64,000 nt of DNA from Paraconexibacter algicola (lineage in GTDB: Bacteria; Actinomycetota; Thermoleophilia; Solirubrobacterales; Solirubrobacteraceae). Positions 26,756 to 35,140 of the stretch are shown in pieces. The notes beneath the pieces were generated by a model, which saw nothing but the letters and a program-made list of their open reading frames with translations, searched no databases and was not told the DNA's origin. How positions within the stretch are numbered: position 1 is the stretch's first letter; every line of letters begins with the position of its first letter. A program made the translations under genes and the position numbers. The stretch lies in assembly GCF_003044185.1 (NCBI RefSeq), contig NZ_PYYB01000005.1:62001-126000 (forward strand). The letters run 5' to 3'.

Positions 26756-27243
26756 GCGGCCCAGGCGTGGAGCGTGTCGCGCTCGGTCCGGGTGAGCCCG
26801 ACCTCGGGCCGCGTGCGGACCAGCAGCGTCGGGGCGCCACGGGCGGAGCGCTCCCGCGCCCACTCCTCGCAGCCGGCGTCGAGCGCGTCGTCGAGCCAGG
26901 CGGCGGGTCGGTCGCCGCAGTGCGCGTCGATCGCGGCGAGCTTCCAGTGCGCGTTGCCCTTCCCCGGATTGCGGTCGAACGACAGCCACGGAAGGCGCGG
27001 CAGCCCCAGGAGCGTCGGCAGGTGCTCGTCGGCCCGCTCCTCCCAACCCGTGCACCAGACGAGCTCGTACACCGACATCAGGTCGAGAAGGTGCTCCGCG
27101 GCTTCGCCCGAAAGGAGGTGGGCGACCCCGTCGATCTGGTGCCAGGATCCGGTCGGACAGCTGTCCATGGTGAATCCGAAGAGCGAGATGACCCCGTCGA
27201 CGTCGACGAGAAGCAGCGGTTTGCAGCGCATCTGTGACCACAT
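26740..27243 (-). CDS. HAD-like family protein
   Basis: 167 aa. The start is taken at 27243 because GAAAGG lies just upstream on this strand; a longer frame to 27315 and a shorter one at 27231 are possible. The N-terminal LLLVDVDGVISLFG matches HAD motif I (DxDGV), and WCTGWEE resembles motif II. DDALDAGCEEWA near the end may be the acidic motif IV. Probably a small phosphatase-like protein; substrate unknown. It converges on the helicase gene with a 16-bp overlap. Confidence 0.75.
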   Translation of the reverse strand: MWSQMRCKPLLLVDVDGVISLFGFTMDSCPTGSWHQIDGVAHLLSGEAAEHLLDLMSVYELVWCTGWEERADEHLPTLLGLPRLPWLSFDRNPGKGNAHWKLAAIDAHCGDRPAAWLDDALDAGCEEWARERSARGAPTLLVRTRPEVGLTRTERDTLHAWAAQLQT

Positions 27244-27399
27244 GGTGACCTTTCTGCCCCATCGGCGTACTTCTCGTGAGGACCCGCTACCCTCGAATTC
27301 GTCGGCCGCGGTCAAGCCGTCGACCGGACCGGTCGATGTAGGGCTTGACCACTACCACCGCTCCCGAACCGCGGTGGCCCGGCCCACGCTCCCCCCTGT

Positions 27400-28299
27400 A
27401 TGACCATTCAGCTCGGAATCCTCCTCGCCCTGCTCTGCGCCCTGGCGGCGAACCTCGGCTTCTTCTACAAGCACCGAGGCTGCAACGAGGTCCCCACCGT
27501 CGACGTCCGCCATCCGCTGCGGACCGCGGCCAACCTGTGGCGCTCCAAGTGGTTCGCGCTCGGCATGCTCCTCGGCCTCGTCGGCTGGGTGCTGCACGTC
27601 GGCGCGATCGCGCTCGCCCCGCTCTCGACCGTCCAGGTCGTGCTCTCGGGCGGCGTCGTCCTCATCGCCGTGATGGCGGACCGCATCTTCGGCTTCGCCG
27701 TCGAGCGGCGCCAGTGGTGGGGGCTCGGCCTCACCGGCGTCGGCCTCGCCGCGCTGGCGTTCACGATGCCCGGTGGTCACGGTGCCGACGGCTTCTCCCT
27801 GCAGGCGATGGTCGCCTTCCAGGGCGGGCTCATCGGCCTCGGCGCGCTGCTGCTGCTCGGCCCGCGTGCCGGCGCCAAGCGCGAGCACCACGGGATCATG
27901 CTCGCGGCCGCCACCGGCATCCTCTTCGGCGTCTGCAACATCGCCGTGAAGGCGCTCACCGAGCTCGTCGGCTTCGACGGCATCGGCGCGCTGCTCAGCC
28001 CCTGGCTGCTCGTCGCGGTCTGCGCGTCGGCCACCGCGTTCTACGCGTCGGCCCGGTCGCTGCAGGACGGCGGCGCGGTCGAGGTCATCGCGATCACCGG
28101 CACGGCGGCGAACATCTCCTGCATCGCCGGCGGCATCATCGTCTTCGGCGACCCGATGCCCGGCGACGCGGTCGGCATCGCCGTCTCGGCCCTGGCGTTC
28201 CTCATGGTCATCGTCGCGAGCGCGCTCACGCCTGCTCCGATCCGGTCGACCGCCGCGGCCGCCTCCGGGCAGGGCCGCGCCGTCGCCGCGACCGCCTGA
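27400..28299 (+). CDS. DMT/EamA-like integral membrane transporter
   Basis: 299 aa with about nine or ten hydrophobic helices in two halves (ILLALLCALAANLGFFYK; LLGLVGWVLHVGAIALAPL; VVLSGGVVLIAVMAD; then a second half from GIMLAAATGILFGVCNIAVK). The two-fold repeat and the ALAPLSTVQVVLSGGVVL stretch resemble drug/metabolite exporters and NIPA-like magnesium transporters. The substrate cannot be deduced. No clear Shine-Dalgarno sequence; TTGACC at 27345-27350 could be a -35. Confidence 0.75.
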   Translation: MTIQLGILLALLCALAANLGFFYKHRGCNEVPTVDVRHPLRTAANLWRSKWFALGMLLGLVGWVLHVGAIALAPLSTVQVVLSGGVVLIAVMADRIFGFAVERRQWWGLGLTGVGLAALAFTMPGGHGADGFSLQAMVAFQGGLIGLGALLLLGPRAGAKREHHGIMLAAATGILFGVCNIAVKALTELVGFDGIGALLSPWLLVAVCASATAFYASARSLQDGGAVEVIAITGTAANISCIAGGIIVFGDPMPGDAVGIAVSALAFLMVIVASALTPAPIRSTAAAASGQGRAVAATA

Positions 28300-28420
28300 G
28301 CGGCACGCCCGCCCGTCGCAGTTCTGCCTCCGTGCACACCGGGGGTGGTGGATACCGTCCGCGGACAGTACGTTGTCCAGATCGGCCACCCGATGGCCGG
28401 ATCGTCCAAAGGAACGCGCG

Positions 28421-29791
28421 ATGGCCACGACGGAGCAGCCGAAGACCAGGGACCTGCAGGAGCTCGCCAAGCGGCACCTGTGGATGCACTTCAGCCGGAT
28501 GGGCGCCTACGACGCCGGGGCGGAGATCCCGATCATCGTCAAGGGCGACGGCTGCTACGTCTGGGACGAGCACGGCAACCGCTACTTCGACGGCCTGAGC
28601 GCGCTGTTCTGCGTGAACATCGGGCACGGCCGCCACGACGTCGCGCAGGCCGGAGCCGACCAGGCGCGCGAGCTCGGCTTCTTCACCACCTGGTCCTACG
28701 CGCACCCGCGGGCGATCGAGCTCGCCGCCCGGCTCGCCGACCTCGCGCCCGGCGACCTCAACCGCGTCTTCTTCACCAGCGGTGGCGGCGAGTCCGTCGA
28801 GTCCGCGATCAAGCTCGTGCGCCAGTACCACAAGCTCACGGGCAACCCGACGAAGACCAAGATCATCGCCCGCGAGACCGCCTACCACGGCACCACGCTC
28901 GGCGCGCTCACCGCGACCGGCATCACCGGCCTGCGCCAGCCGTTCGAGCCGTTCACGCCCGGCGGCTGCCACGTCCCCAACACCAACCTGTACCGGCTCG
29001 CCCCCGGCTACGGCGTGGAGAACCTCGCCGAGGCGATCGCCAAGCGGATCGACTTCGAGGGCGCGGACACCGTCGCCGCGGTCATCCTCGAGCCGGTCCA
29101 GAACGCCGGCGGCTGCTTCACCCCGCCGGAGGGCTACTTCCAGCGCGTGCGCGAGATCTGCGACGAGCGCGACGTCCTGCTGATCAGCGACGAGGTCATC
29201 TGCGCGTTCGGGCGCCTGGGCGAGTGGTTCGGCGCCCAGCGCTACGGCTACCAGCCGGACATCATCACGACCGCGAAGGGCCTCACGAGCTCCTACGCCC
29301 CGATGGGGGCGGTGCTCGCCTCCGACCGGCTGATGGAGCCGTTCCTGGAGGGGACCAACAGCTTCGCCCACGGCTTCACCTGGGGCGGGCACCCGATGTG
29401 CGCCGCGGTCGCGATGGCGAACCTCGACGTGTTCGAGCAGGAGGGGATCCTCGAGAACGTCCGCGAGCACGAGGGCGAGTTCCGGGCGATGCTCGAGTCG
29501 CTGCGGGACATCCCGATCGTCGGCGACGTCCGCGGTGCCGGGTACTTCCAGGCGATCGAGCTCGTCAAGGACCGCGAGACGAAGGCGTCGTTCTCGCGCG
29601 ACGAGGCCGAGTCGCTGCTGCGCGGCTTCCTCTCCGGCGAGCTGTTCCGCCGCGGACTGATCTGCCGGGCCGACGACCGTGGCGACCCGGTCATCCAGCT
29701 GTCCCCGCCGCTGATCTCCGGACCCGAGCACTTCGCGGAGATCGAGTCGATCCTGCGCCCGGTGCTCGAGGAGGCCTCGACCCGGCTCTGA
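28421..29791 (+). CDS. Class III (omega-type) pyridoxal-phosphate aminotransferase
   Basis: 456 aa. AAAGGA (28408-28413) lies 7 nt before the ATG. Fold type I motifs: GHGRHDVAQAGADQ, cofactor phosphate-binding FTSGGGESVESAIKLVR, the ring-stacking ETAYHGTTLGAL, the Asp in LLISDEVICAFGRLGEWF, and the Schiff-base Lys286 in TTAKGLTSSYAPMGAV. The sequence is of the type that uses beta-alanine, putrescine or similar omega-amino donors with pyruvate. The downstream PucR gene overlaps by 1 bp, so the pair is probably an amine or amino-acid catabolic unit. Exact substrate unknown. Confidence 0.9.
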   Translation: MATTEQPKTRDLQELAKRHLWMHFSRMGAYDAGAEIPIIVKGDGCYVWDEHGNRYFDGLSALFCVNIGHGRHDVAQAGADQARELGFFTTWSYAHPRAIELAARLADLAPGDLNRVFFTSGGGESVESAIKLVRQYHKLTGNPTKTKIIARETAYHGTTLGALTATGITGLRQPFEPFTPGGCHVPNTNLYRLAPGYGVENLAEAIAKRIDFEGADTVAAVILEPVQNAGGCFTPPEGYFQRVREICDERDVLLISDEVICAFGRLGEWFGAQRYGYQPDIITTAKGLTSSYAPMGAVLASDRLMEPFLEGTNSFAHGFTWGGHPMCAAVAMANLDVFEQEGILENVREHEGEFRAMLESLRDIPIVGDVRGAGYFQAIELVKDRETKASFSRDEAESLLRGFLSGELFRRGLICRADDRGDPVIQLSPPLISGPEHFAEIESILRPVLEEASTRL

Positions 29792-31449
29792 TGCTGACGG
29801 TCAGCGAACTGCTCGCCGATCTGGACGTGCGCCTCCTCGCCGGGGAGGAGGCGGCCGACCAGCCGGTCCGCTGGGTGCACATCACCGAGCTGCCGGACCC
29901 GACGCCGTTCCTCAGCGGCGGCGAGCTGCTGCTGACCACGGGCATGGCGCTGGGCAGCAAGCCCGCCGCGCAGCGCGCGTTCGTCGAGCGGCTGGCCGAC
30001 CACGGCCTCGCCGGCCTCGGGGTGGGCACCGGGTTCGGGCACGACGAGGTGCCCGCCGCGATGGTGCAGGCGGCGGCCGACGCGGGCTTCCCGCTGTTCG
30101 AGGTCCCGTACGAGCTGCCGTTCATCGCGCTCACCGAGCGGGCGTTCACGCGGCTGGTCAACGAGCAATACGCGCTGCTGCAGCGGTCGATCGTCGCGCA
30201 GGAGCGGCTCCAGCGGATCGTGCTGTCCGAGCGTGGCCTGGAGGCGATCGCCGGTCAGCTGGCGACGCTGATCGGAGGGGCCGCGCTGGTCTTCGACGGC
30301 CGCGGGGAGCCGCTGGCCCATCGCACCTTCCGGCGCGACGCGGACGCCGAGCTCCTCGCCTCGCTGGGGGAGGAGCTGCGCGAGCGCGCGCGCCGCGGCG
30401 AGAGCCGCGAGTTCCTGCCGACCACCCCGTCGCTCGGCGGTCGCGCCCTCGCGCTCCCGGTCGCGAGCCCGGGTGCCGCGCCGGGCACGGTGCCGCAGGC
30501 GTGGCTCGTCGCGGCCAAGGACCAGGGCGGGCTGGCGGAGATCGACCGGCTGATCCTCCACCAGGCCGTCACCGTCGTCGCGCTCGAGCTGCTGCGCGTC
30601 CGCGTGGCCGACGCGACCGAGCGCCGGCTCGCCGGGGACGTGCTCAGCGAGATCGTCGCCGGCGAGGTCGACGGGCCGGAGCTGCAGCGCCGCCTCGAGC
30701 CGTTCGGCCTGGGCGGCCGCATCACCGCGCTGGCGCTCGCGGTGCCCGGCAGCGGGCCGAGCCAGCCCGCGACCGCGCCGCCCACGGCGGTCGAGAGCGC
30801 GGTGGCGGACGCGCTGCGGGCCGAGGCGGTCAGCGGCCTCGTCGCCACGACCGGCCGCTTCGTCGGCGTGCTGCTCCCCGGCTTCCTCGACGAGGAGCTC
30901 TTCGACACCTGCGAGCGGATCGTCGCGCGCGTGGCCACCACGCTCGGCCGCGACCCGCTGGCGGGCGCCGGGCGCGGCGTCCCCGCCGGCCGCGCGCGCG
31001 AGGCCTGGCACGAGGCGCGCTGCGCGCTCGAGGCCCGGGAGCTCGGTGCCGACCCGACCCCCAACCGCAACGGCGCGGCCGGCGGCGAGCCGGGACGCGT
31101 CGCGACCTACCGCGATCTCGGCTCCTTCCAGCTGCTGCTCGCCCTCCAGGACACCGACGCGCTGCGGCTCTTCTGCGAGTCGATGCTCGGCCCGATCGAG
31201 GAGGGAGAGGGCCACTACGGCGGCGAGCTGATGCGCTCGCTCGAGGCCTTCATCGAGTGCAACGGCCAGTGGGAGGCGGCCGCGCGACTGCTGTACTGCC
31301 ACCGCCACACGCTGCGCTACCGGATCCGCAAGATCGAGGAGATCACCGGTCGCGACCTCGGCCGGGCCCGCGACCGCATCGAGTTCTGGCTCGCGCTGCG
31401 CGGCCGCGAGATGGCGCCCGCGTCGGCGGGCGACGGCGGCCGGCGCTGA
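29791..31449 (+). CDS. PucR family transcriptional regulator
   Basis: 552 aa, ATG overlapping the aminotransferase stop (TGATG). N-terminal PucR ligand-binding-like domain (residues 1 to about 120: MLTVSELLADLDVRLLAG, GGELLLTTGMALG), a central GGDEF-like domain (about 290-420), and a C-terminal PucR-type helix-turn-helix (QWEAAARLLYCHRHTLRYRI). Family members respond to metabolites and control purine, proline, GABA or polyamine catabolism. Translational coupling suggests it regulates the aminotransferase operon. Confidence 0.9.
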   Translation: MLTVSELLADLDVRLLAGEEAADQPVRWVHITELPDPTPFLSGGELLLTTGMALGSKPAAQRAFVERLADHGLAGLGVGTGFGHDEVPAAMVQAAADAGFPLFEVPYELPFIALTERAFTRLVNEQYALLQRSIVAQERLQRIVLSERGLEAIAGQLATLIGGAALVFDGRGEPLAHRTFRRDADAELLASLGEELRERARRGESREFLPTTPSLGGRALALPVASPGAAPGTVPQAWLVAAKDQGGLAEIDRLILHQAVTVVALELLRVRVADATERRLAGDVLSEIVAGEVDGPELQRRLEPFGLGGRITALALAVPGSGPSQPATAPPTAVESAVADALRAEAVSGLVATTGRFVGVLLPGFLDEELFDTCERIVARVATTLGRDPLAGAGRGVPAGRAREAWHEARCALEARELGADPTPNRNGAAGGEPGRVATYRDLGSFQLLLALQDTDALRLFCESMLGPIEEGEGHYGGELMRSLEAFIECNGQWEAAARLLYCHRHTLRYRIRKIEEITGRDLGRARDRIEFWLALRGREMAPASAGDGGRR

Positions 31450-31461
31450 CCGGACCGTCGC

Positions 31462-31917
31462 TCAGGCGACGGGGAAGCGGCGGGAGCGCATGACGATCCG
31501 GGTCTCCGTCGCGGCGACGCCCCCGCGCTGGCGGATCGCGCGGACGGTCCCGTCGAGCGCCTCCGGGTCCGCGCACGTGACGCGCAGCTCGTAGTCGTAG
31601 CGGCCGGTCACGAACCACATCTCGCGCGCGTCGGGCAGGGTCGCGACGAACTCCTCGAAGCGCTCTGGCGGCGTCGCGGCGAGCAGCCGCACGTCGATCA
31701 GCGCCTCGAGGCCGCCGCCGATCGCGGCGTGGTCGACGATCGCGGTGAAGCCCCGCAGGACGCCCGACTCCTGCAGGCGGCGCACCCGCTCCGCGGTCGC
31801 GTGCGGGCTCAGTCCGACCGCCGCGCCGAGCTCGGTAAAGCTCGCACGTCCGTTCTCGCCGAGCAGACGGAGGAGATCACGGTTGATCGGGTCCAGTGCA
31901 TCCGGATTCACGGTCAT
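31462..31917 (-). CDS. Lrp/AsnC family transcriptional regulator
   Basis: 151 aa. N-terminal HTH (residues about 8-60: DPINRDLLRLLGENGRASFT, LGLSPHATAERVRRLQESG) and C-terminal RAM/AsnC effector domain (VDVRLLAATPPERFEEFV, WFVTGRYDYELRVTCADPE). Divergent from ald with 48 bp between starts, the usual arrangement in which an Lrp-type protein activates alanine dehydrogenase. The ATG is at 31917; a GTG two codons in (31911) would suit a leaderless start from TACGCT. Confidence 0.92.
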   Translation of the reverse strand: MTVNPDALDPINRDLLRLLGENGRASFTELGAAVGLSPHATAERVRRLQESGVLRGFTAIVDHAAIGGGLEALIDVRLLAATPPERFEEFVATLPDAREMWFVTGRYDYELRVTCADPEALDGTVRAIRQRGGVAATETRIVMRSRRFPVA

Positions 31918-31932
31918 CAAGCGTAGAGCTTG
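31918..31932. promoter_or_regulatory. Inverted repeat, candidate Lrp operator
   Basis: CAAGC GTAGA GCTTG, a perfect 5-5-5 palindrome directly next to the lrp start codon in the divergent lrp/ald region. Its size fits one Lrp/AsnC dimer site. Binding is inferred. Confidence 0.45.
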
Positions 31933-31965
31933 TCGGGTCCGTCGTCGAGGTCGATGATCACGCAC

Positions 31966-33096
31966 ATGACCACCGTGGGCGTCCCGACCGAGATCAAGAC
32001 CGACGAGTACCGCGTCGCGCTGACCCCCGCCGGGGTGCGCGAGCTCGTCGACCGCGGCCACGAGGTGGTCGTGCAGCAGGGCGCGGGGGAGGGATCGGCG
32101 ATCACCGACGACGAGTACGTCGCCCAGGGCGCCCGGATCCTCCCCGACGCCGACGCGGTCTTCGAGCAGGCGGGCATGATCGTGAAGGTCAAGGAGCCCC
32201 AGCCGGTCGAGGTCGCGCGGCTGCGCCCCGACCACGTGCTCTTCACCTACCTGCACCTCGCGCCCGACACCGCCCTCACCCAGGGCCTGATGGACAGCGG
32301 CGCCACCTGCATCGCCTACGAGACCGTCGAGGACCCGCAGGGCCGGCTGCCGCTGCTGGCCCCGATGAGCGAGGTCGCCGGCAAGATCGCGACGCAGGCG
32401 GGCGCGTTCATGCTGGAGAAGCCGCTCGGGGGACGTGGCCTGCTGCTCGGCGGGGTGCCCGGGGTCGCGGCCGGCAAGGTCGTGGTGATCGGGGCGGGGG
32501 TCGTCGGCCTCACCGCCGCGGAGATCGCGATCGGCATGGGCGCCGAGACCTACGTCCTGGACCGCAACATCGACCGGCTGCGCGAGGTCGACTTCCTCCT
32601 GAACAACCGGTGCTCGACCGTGTTCTCCACGACCCTGAACGTCGAGCGCCTGCTCCCGGAGGCCGATCTGGTGATCGGCGCGGTGCTCGTCCACGGCGCG
32701 AAGGCCCCGCACGTCATCACCCGCGAGCATCTCGGGCTGATGAAGCGCAACGCGGTCCTCGTCGACGTCTCGATCGACCAGGGCGGCTGCTTCGAGACGT
32801 CGCGGCCGACCACGCACTCCGACCCGACCTACGAGGTCGACGGCGTGACCCACTACTGCGTGGCGAACATGCCCGGCGCGGTCCCGATCACCTCGACCTT
32901 CGCGCTGACGAACGCGACGATGCCGTACGTCGTGCGGCTCGCGAGCGCCGGCGCGCGAGGCGCGCTGGAGGCCGACCCGGGCTTCCTCGCGGGGCTGAAC
33001 GTCGCCGCGGGCGCGGTCACCTACGAGCCGGTCGCGCGCGACCAGGGCCGCGAGCACGTCCCGGCCGTCGAGGCGCTGGCCGGCCTCGCGGGCTAG
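31966..33096 (+). CDS. ald: Alanine dehydrogenase
   Basis: 376 aa, the usual family length. Catalyses NAD-dependent reversible deamination of L-alanine to pyruvate and ammonia. Visible features: VGVPTEIKTDEYRVALTPAG at the N-terminus, substrate-site Lys in MIVKVKEPQP, the His in VLFTYLHLAPD, the nucleotide-binding VVVIGAGVVGLTAAEIA, and the catalytic Asp in VLVDVSIDQGGCFE. The ATG at 31966 is chosen because the family begins here; an earlier in-frame ATG at 31930 would lie within the palindrome. Paired with a divergent Lrp-type regulator and near a pyruvate-type aminotransferase. Confidence 0.95.
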   Translation: MTTVGVPTEIKTDEYRVALTPAGVRELVDRGHEVVVQQGAGEGSAITDDEYVAQGARILPDADAVFEQAGMIVKVKEPQPVEVARLRPDHVLFTYLHLAPDTALTQGLMDSGATCIAYETVEDPQGRLPLLAPMSEVAGKIATQAGAFMLEKPLGGRGLLLGGVPGVAAGKVVVIGAGVVGLTAAEIAIGMGAETYVLDRNIDRLREVDFLLNNRCSTVFSTTLNVERLLPEADLVIGAVLVHGAKAPHVITREHLGLMKRNAVLVDVSIDQGGCFETSRPTTHSDPTYEVDGVTHYCVANMPGAVPITSTFALTNATMPYVVRLASAGARGALEADPGFLAGLNVAAGAVTYEPVARDQGREHVPAVEALAGLAG

Positions 33097-33111
33097 CCCG
33101 CGGCCCGAGGA

Positions 33112-33570
33112 CTAGCTCGCGTCGGCCGAGCGCAGGGCGACGTCGTCGTCCTCGACCGGTGCGGCACCGGGACGCTCGGGCGCGCGGCGTCCGCGGCCGC
33201 CGCGACCCATGAACGGCAGGCGACCGAGATCGGTGCGCAGGCCGTTGATCTCTCCGAGCATGCGCTCGAGGTTCGGCTCGAGGGAGCCCAGCGACGGCGC
33301 GAGCGGCTCGAGCTGCGAGGCGAGCGGCTGCACCCGGTCCCCGATGACCACGACGTCGCGGTGCATGCCCTCGACCTCGTCCGCCATGCGCGTCACGACG
33401 GTCGTCAGCTCGCGGATCAGGTCGGGCAGCTCGCCGATGTCCTGCCGCAGTCCCTTGACCTCGCGTCGCATCAGCGTGAGCTGCCGACCGACCGACGGGA
33501 GGACCGCCAGCGAGTTGGCGAGCGCTTCGAGCTGCGAGCCGAGGTGGCGGATCGGGTTGGCGGAGGCCAT
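33112..33570 (-). CDS. Coiled-coil protein of unknown function
   Basis: 152 aa. Heptad-like repeats spread over most of the chain ([57 protein letters not shown]) alternate with Pro/Gly breaks; the end is Gly/Arg/Pro-rich. No signal peptide or membrane span. I do not recognise a family. Convergent with ald (15 bp between the stops) and divergent from rpsL, whose promoter lies in the 103 bp between them. Confidence 0.75.
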   Translation of the reverse strand: MASANPIRHLGSQLEALANSLAVLPSVGRQLTLMRREVKGLRQDIGELPDLIRELTTVVTRMADEVEGMHRDVVVIGDRVQPLASQLEPLAPSLGSLEPNLERMLGEINGLRTDLGRLPFMGRGGRGRRAPERPGAAPVEDDDVALRSADAS

Positions 33571-33654
33571 GACCGGTTCTTACCACGCGAGGGAGACCGG
33601 CGCGGTCGCCTGGCGGCCCCCTCGGAGGGGCACGGGTCGCCGCCGAACGATCGT

Positions 33655-33663
33655 TGCTACTCT
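33655..33663 (+). promoter_or_regulatory. Extended -10 element of the rpsL promoter
   Basis: TTGCTACTCT includes TACTCT (33658-33663) with TGC before it, ending 10 nt before the rpsL ATG. No Shine-Dalgarno sequence lies between, so the rpsL message may be nearly leaderless. Confidence 0.5.
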
Positions 33664-33673
33664 CCCCGGTCGC

Positions 33674-34072
33674 ATGCCTACGACCAGCCAGCTGATCCGC
33701 AAGGGTCGCACGCCGAAGAGCAAGAAGCTGTCCACCCCGGGCCTCAAGTCCGGCAAGGGCCGCAAGAAGAAGACCGCCGCCCCGCAGCGTCGCGGCGTCT
33801 GCACCCGCGTGTACACGACGACGCCGAAGAAGCCGAACTCGGCCCTCCGCAAGGTGGCGCGTGTCCGCATCTCCGGTGGCATCGAGGTCACGGCCTACAT
33901 CCCGGGCGAGGGGCACAACCTGCAGGAGCACTCCGTCGTGCTCGTGCGCGGTGGCCGCGTCAAGGATCTGCCGGGCGTGCGCTACAAGGTCGTCCGTGGG
34001 ACCCTCGACGCCGCCGGCGTCAGCGATCGCAAGAAGGCGCGGTCGCAGTACGGGGTCAAGAAGAGCAAGTAG
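33674..34072 (+). CDS. rpsL: 30S ribosomal protein S12
   Basis: 132 aa, decoding-centre protein. The conserved core is [20 protein letters not shown] (streptomycin-site Lys present in TPKKPNS), [20 protein letters not shown] and DLPGVRYK. Relative to typical actinobacterial S12 (about 123-124 aa) it has about 9 extra residues, Lys/Gly-rich (SGKGRKKKT), just before the conserved core. First gene of a two-gene rpsL-rpsG unit. Confidence 0.98.
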   Translation: MPTTSQLIRKGRTPKSKKLSTPGLKSGKGRKKKTAAPQRRGVCTRVYTTTPKKPNSALRKVARVRISGGIEVTAYIPGEGHNLQEHSVVLVRGGRVKDLPGVRYKVVRGTLDAAGVSDRKKARSQYGVKKSK

Positions 34073-34079
34073 GTACCTG

Positions 34080-34550
34080 ATGCCCCGCCGCGCAGCCGCG
34101 CAGATCCGGACGATCGAGCCGGACGCCGTCCACCGCTCCCGCCTCGTCCAGCAGCTGATCAACAAGATCATGCTCGACGGCAAGAAGTCCACCGCCGAGC
34201 GGATCGTCTACGACGCCCTCGCGATCCTGTCGGAGAAGACCGGCAAGGACCCCGTCGAGGCGCTCGAGCTCTCGATCAAGGCGCTGACGCCGAACCTCGA
34301 GGTCCGCTCCCGCCGCGTCGGCGGCGCGACCTACCAGGTCCCGGTGGAGGTCCCGGCCCGCCGTGCGCGCACGCTCGCGATCCGCTGGCTCGCCGAGTTC
34401 GCCCGCCAGCGTCGCGAGAAGACGATGGCCCAGCGTCTCGCCAACGAGCTCCTCGACGCCCAGAACAACCAGGGCGGCGCCTACAAGCGCAAGGACGACA
34501 TCTACCGCATGGCGCAGGCCAACAAGGCCTTCGCGCACTACCGCTGGTAG
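34080..34550 (+). CDS. rpsG: 30S ribosomal protein S7
   Basis: 156 aa, the usual length. 16S rRNA 3'-domain assembly protein at the E site; in E. coli it is also the str-operon repressor. Motifs: [39 protein letters not shown] and the C-terminal FAHYRW. Starts 7 nt after rpsL. In most bacteria fusA follows directly; here a terminator, repeats and a reverse-strand gene intervene. Confidence 0.98.
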   Translation: MPRRAAAQIRTIEPDAVHRSRLVQQLINKIMLDGKKSTAERIVYDALAILSEKTGKDPVEALELSIKALTPNLEVRSRRVGGATYQVPVEVPARRARTLAIRWLAEFARQRREKTMAQRLANELLDAQNNQGGAYKRKDDIYRMAQANKAFAHYRW

Positions 34551-34574
34551 TCGCCCGCACCATCTGAGCCGGAC

Positions 34575-34606
34575 CGAACGCCGCCCCATCGCCGGGGCGG
34601 CGTTCG
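34575..34606 (+). terminator. Terminator after rpsG
   Basis: Perfect 13-bp stem CGAACGCCGCCCC / GGGGCGGCGTTCG with loop ATCGCC, 24 nt after the rpsG stop, followed by TCGTTG. It ends the rpsL-rpsG transcript before fusA. Confidence 0.85.
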
Positions 34607-34648
34607 TCGTTGCGGGACGCCCGGCCGCCGCCGCTCCGAGCGCTCGTT

Positions 34649-34690
34649 CTGGCTGATCTGCGGGCGAGATACGGGCTCGCGCTCACCCAG
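34649..34690 (+). repeat. 42-bp palindromic element, copy 1 (diverged)
   Basis: Begins CTGGCTGATC and ends GCTCACCCAG, with internal GATACGGGCTCG. It shares length, ends and the GGGCTCG core with the two copies at 34976 and 35049, with two mismatches in the terminal inverted repeat. Flanked by TT and TTCGG like copy 2. Confidence 0.75.
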
Positions 34691-34780
34691 TTCGGCCCCG
34701 GGTGGGCGGGCGCGCGCCCGCCCGGGTCGTCGCGGAGCGTGCCTGCGACGCCCGGGCGAAGCGGGCGCGCGCGGCCAGGC

Positions 34781-34856
34781 GCGCCCGGCGGCGTGCGGCG
34801 CGCCCGGCGGCGTGCGGCGCGCCCGGCGGCGTGCGGCGCGTCCGGGCGCGTGCGGG
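34781..34856 (+). repeat. 19-bp minisatellite, four units
   Basis: Three identical units of CGCGCCCGGCGGCGTGCGG (34781, 34800, 34819) and a fourth, diverged unit (34838-34856). No reading frame here looks like a gene. Confidence 0.9.
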
Positions 34857-34860
34857 GTAG

Positions 34861-34916
34861 GCGCGGCGGGGAACGCGCGGCGGGGGAGGCGCGGCGGGGG
34901 AGGCGCGGCGGGCCGG
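34861..34916 (+). repeat. 14-bp minisatellite, four units
   Basis: Units start at 34861, 34875, 34889 and 34903. The two central copies are identical (GCGCGGCGGGGGAG); the outer two differ in the last 3-4 bases. Directly follows the 19-bp array. Confidence 0.9.
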
Positions 34917-34975
34917 GCGCCTCCTGGTGCGGGGCCGCGTGTGACGTCGCGGGCCCGCCGCTCGGCCCCGCGGTT

Positions 34976-35017
34976 CTGGGTGATCCGGGTGCCATATCCG
35001 GGCTCGAGATCACCCAG
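34976..35017 (+). repeat. 42-bp palindromic element, copy 2
   Basis: Perfect 10-bp terminal inverted repeats, CTGGGTGATC at the left and GATCACCCAG at the right, around CGGGTGCCATATCCGGGCTC. It differs from the reverse complement of copy 3 only in the centre, and can form a long hairpin on either strand. Confidence 0.9.
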
Positions 35018-35048
35018 TTCGGTCGGTGCGCGCCCGGCCCGGGGCGTA

Positions 35049-35090
35049 CTGGGTGATCTCGAGCCCATATGTGGGCGCCGGATCACCCAG
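35049..35090 (-). repeat. 42-bp palindromic element, copy 3 (inverted)
   Basis: Same 10-bp ends (CTGGGTGATC / GATCACCCAG). Read on the minus strand its interior is CGGCGCCCACATATGGGCTC, aligned with copy 2 over all 42 positions. It lies 31 bp after copy 2 in the opposite direction and 50 bp from the 3' end of the reverse-strand membrane gene, which it might help terminate. Confidence 0.9.
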
Positions 35091-35140
35091 TACGCCGTCG
35101 TGGGCGGGGGCCGGACCGGCCGCCGGCGCCGCGAGGCCGG

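Noticed and set aside
31930-31965. Upstream start for ald at 31930
   Set aside because: It would add MSGPSSRSMITH before the conserved N-terminus and overlap the palindrome; family length favours 31966.
34607-35140. Open frames through the repeat region (for example 34610-35056, 34812-36041)
   Set aside because: They are made of Arg/Ala/Gly/Pro-only translations of the minisatellites without start signals or domains.
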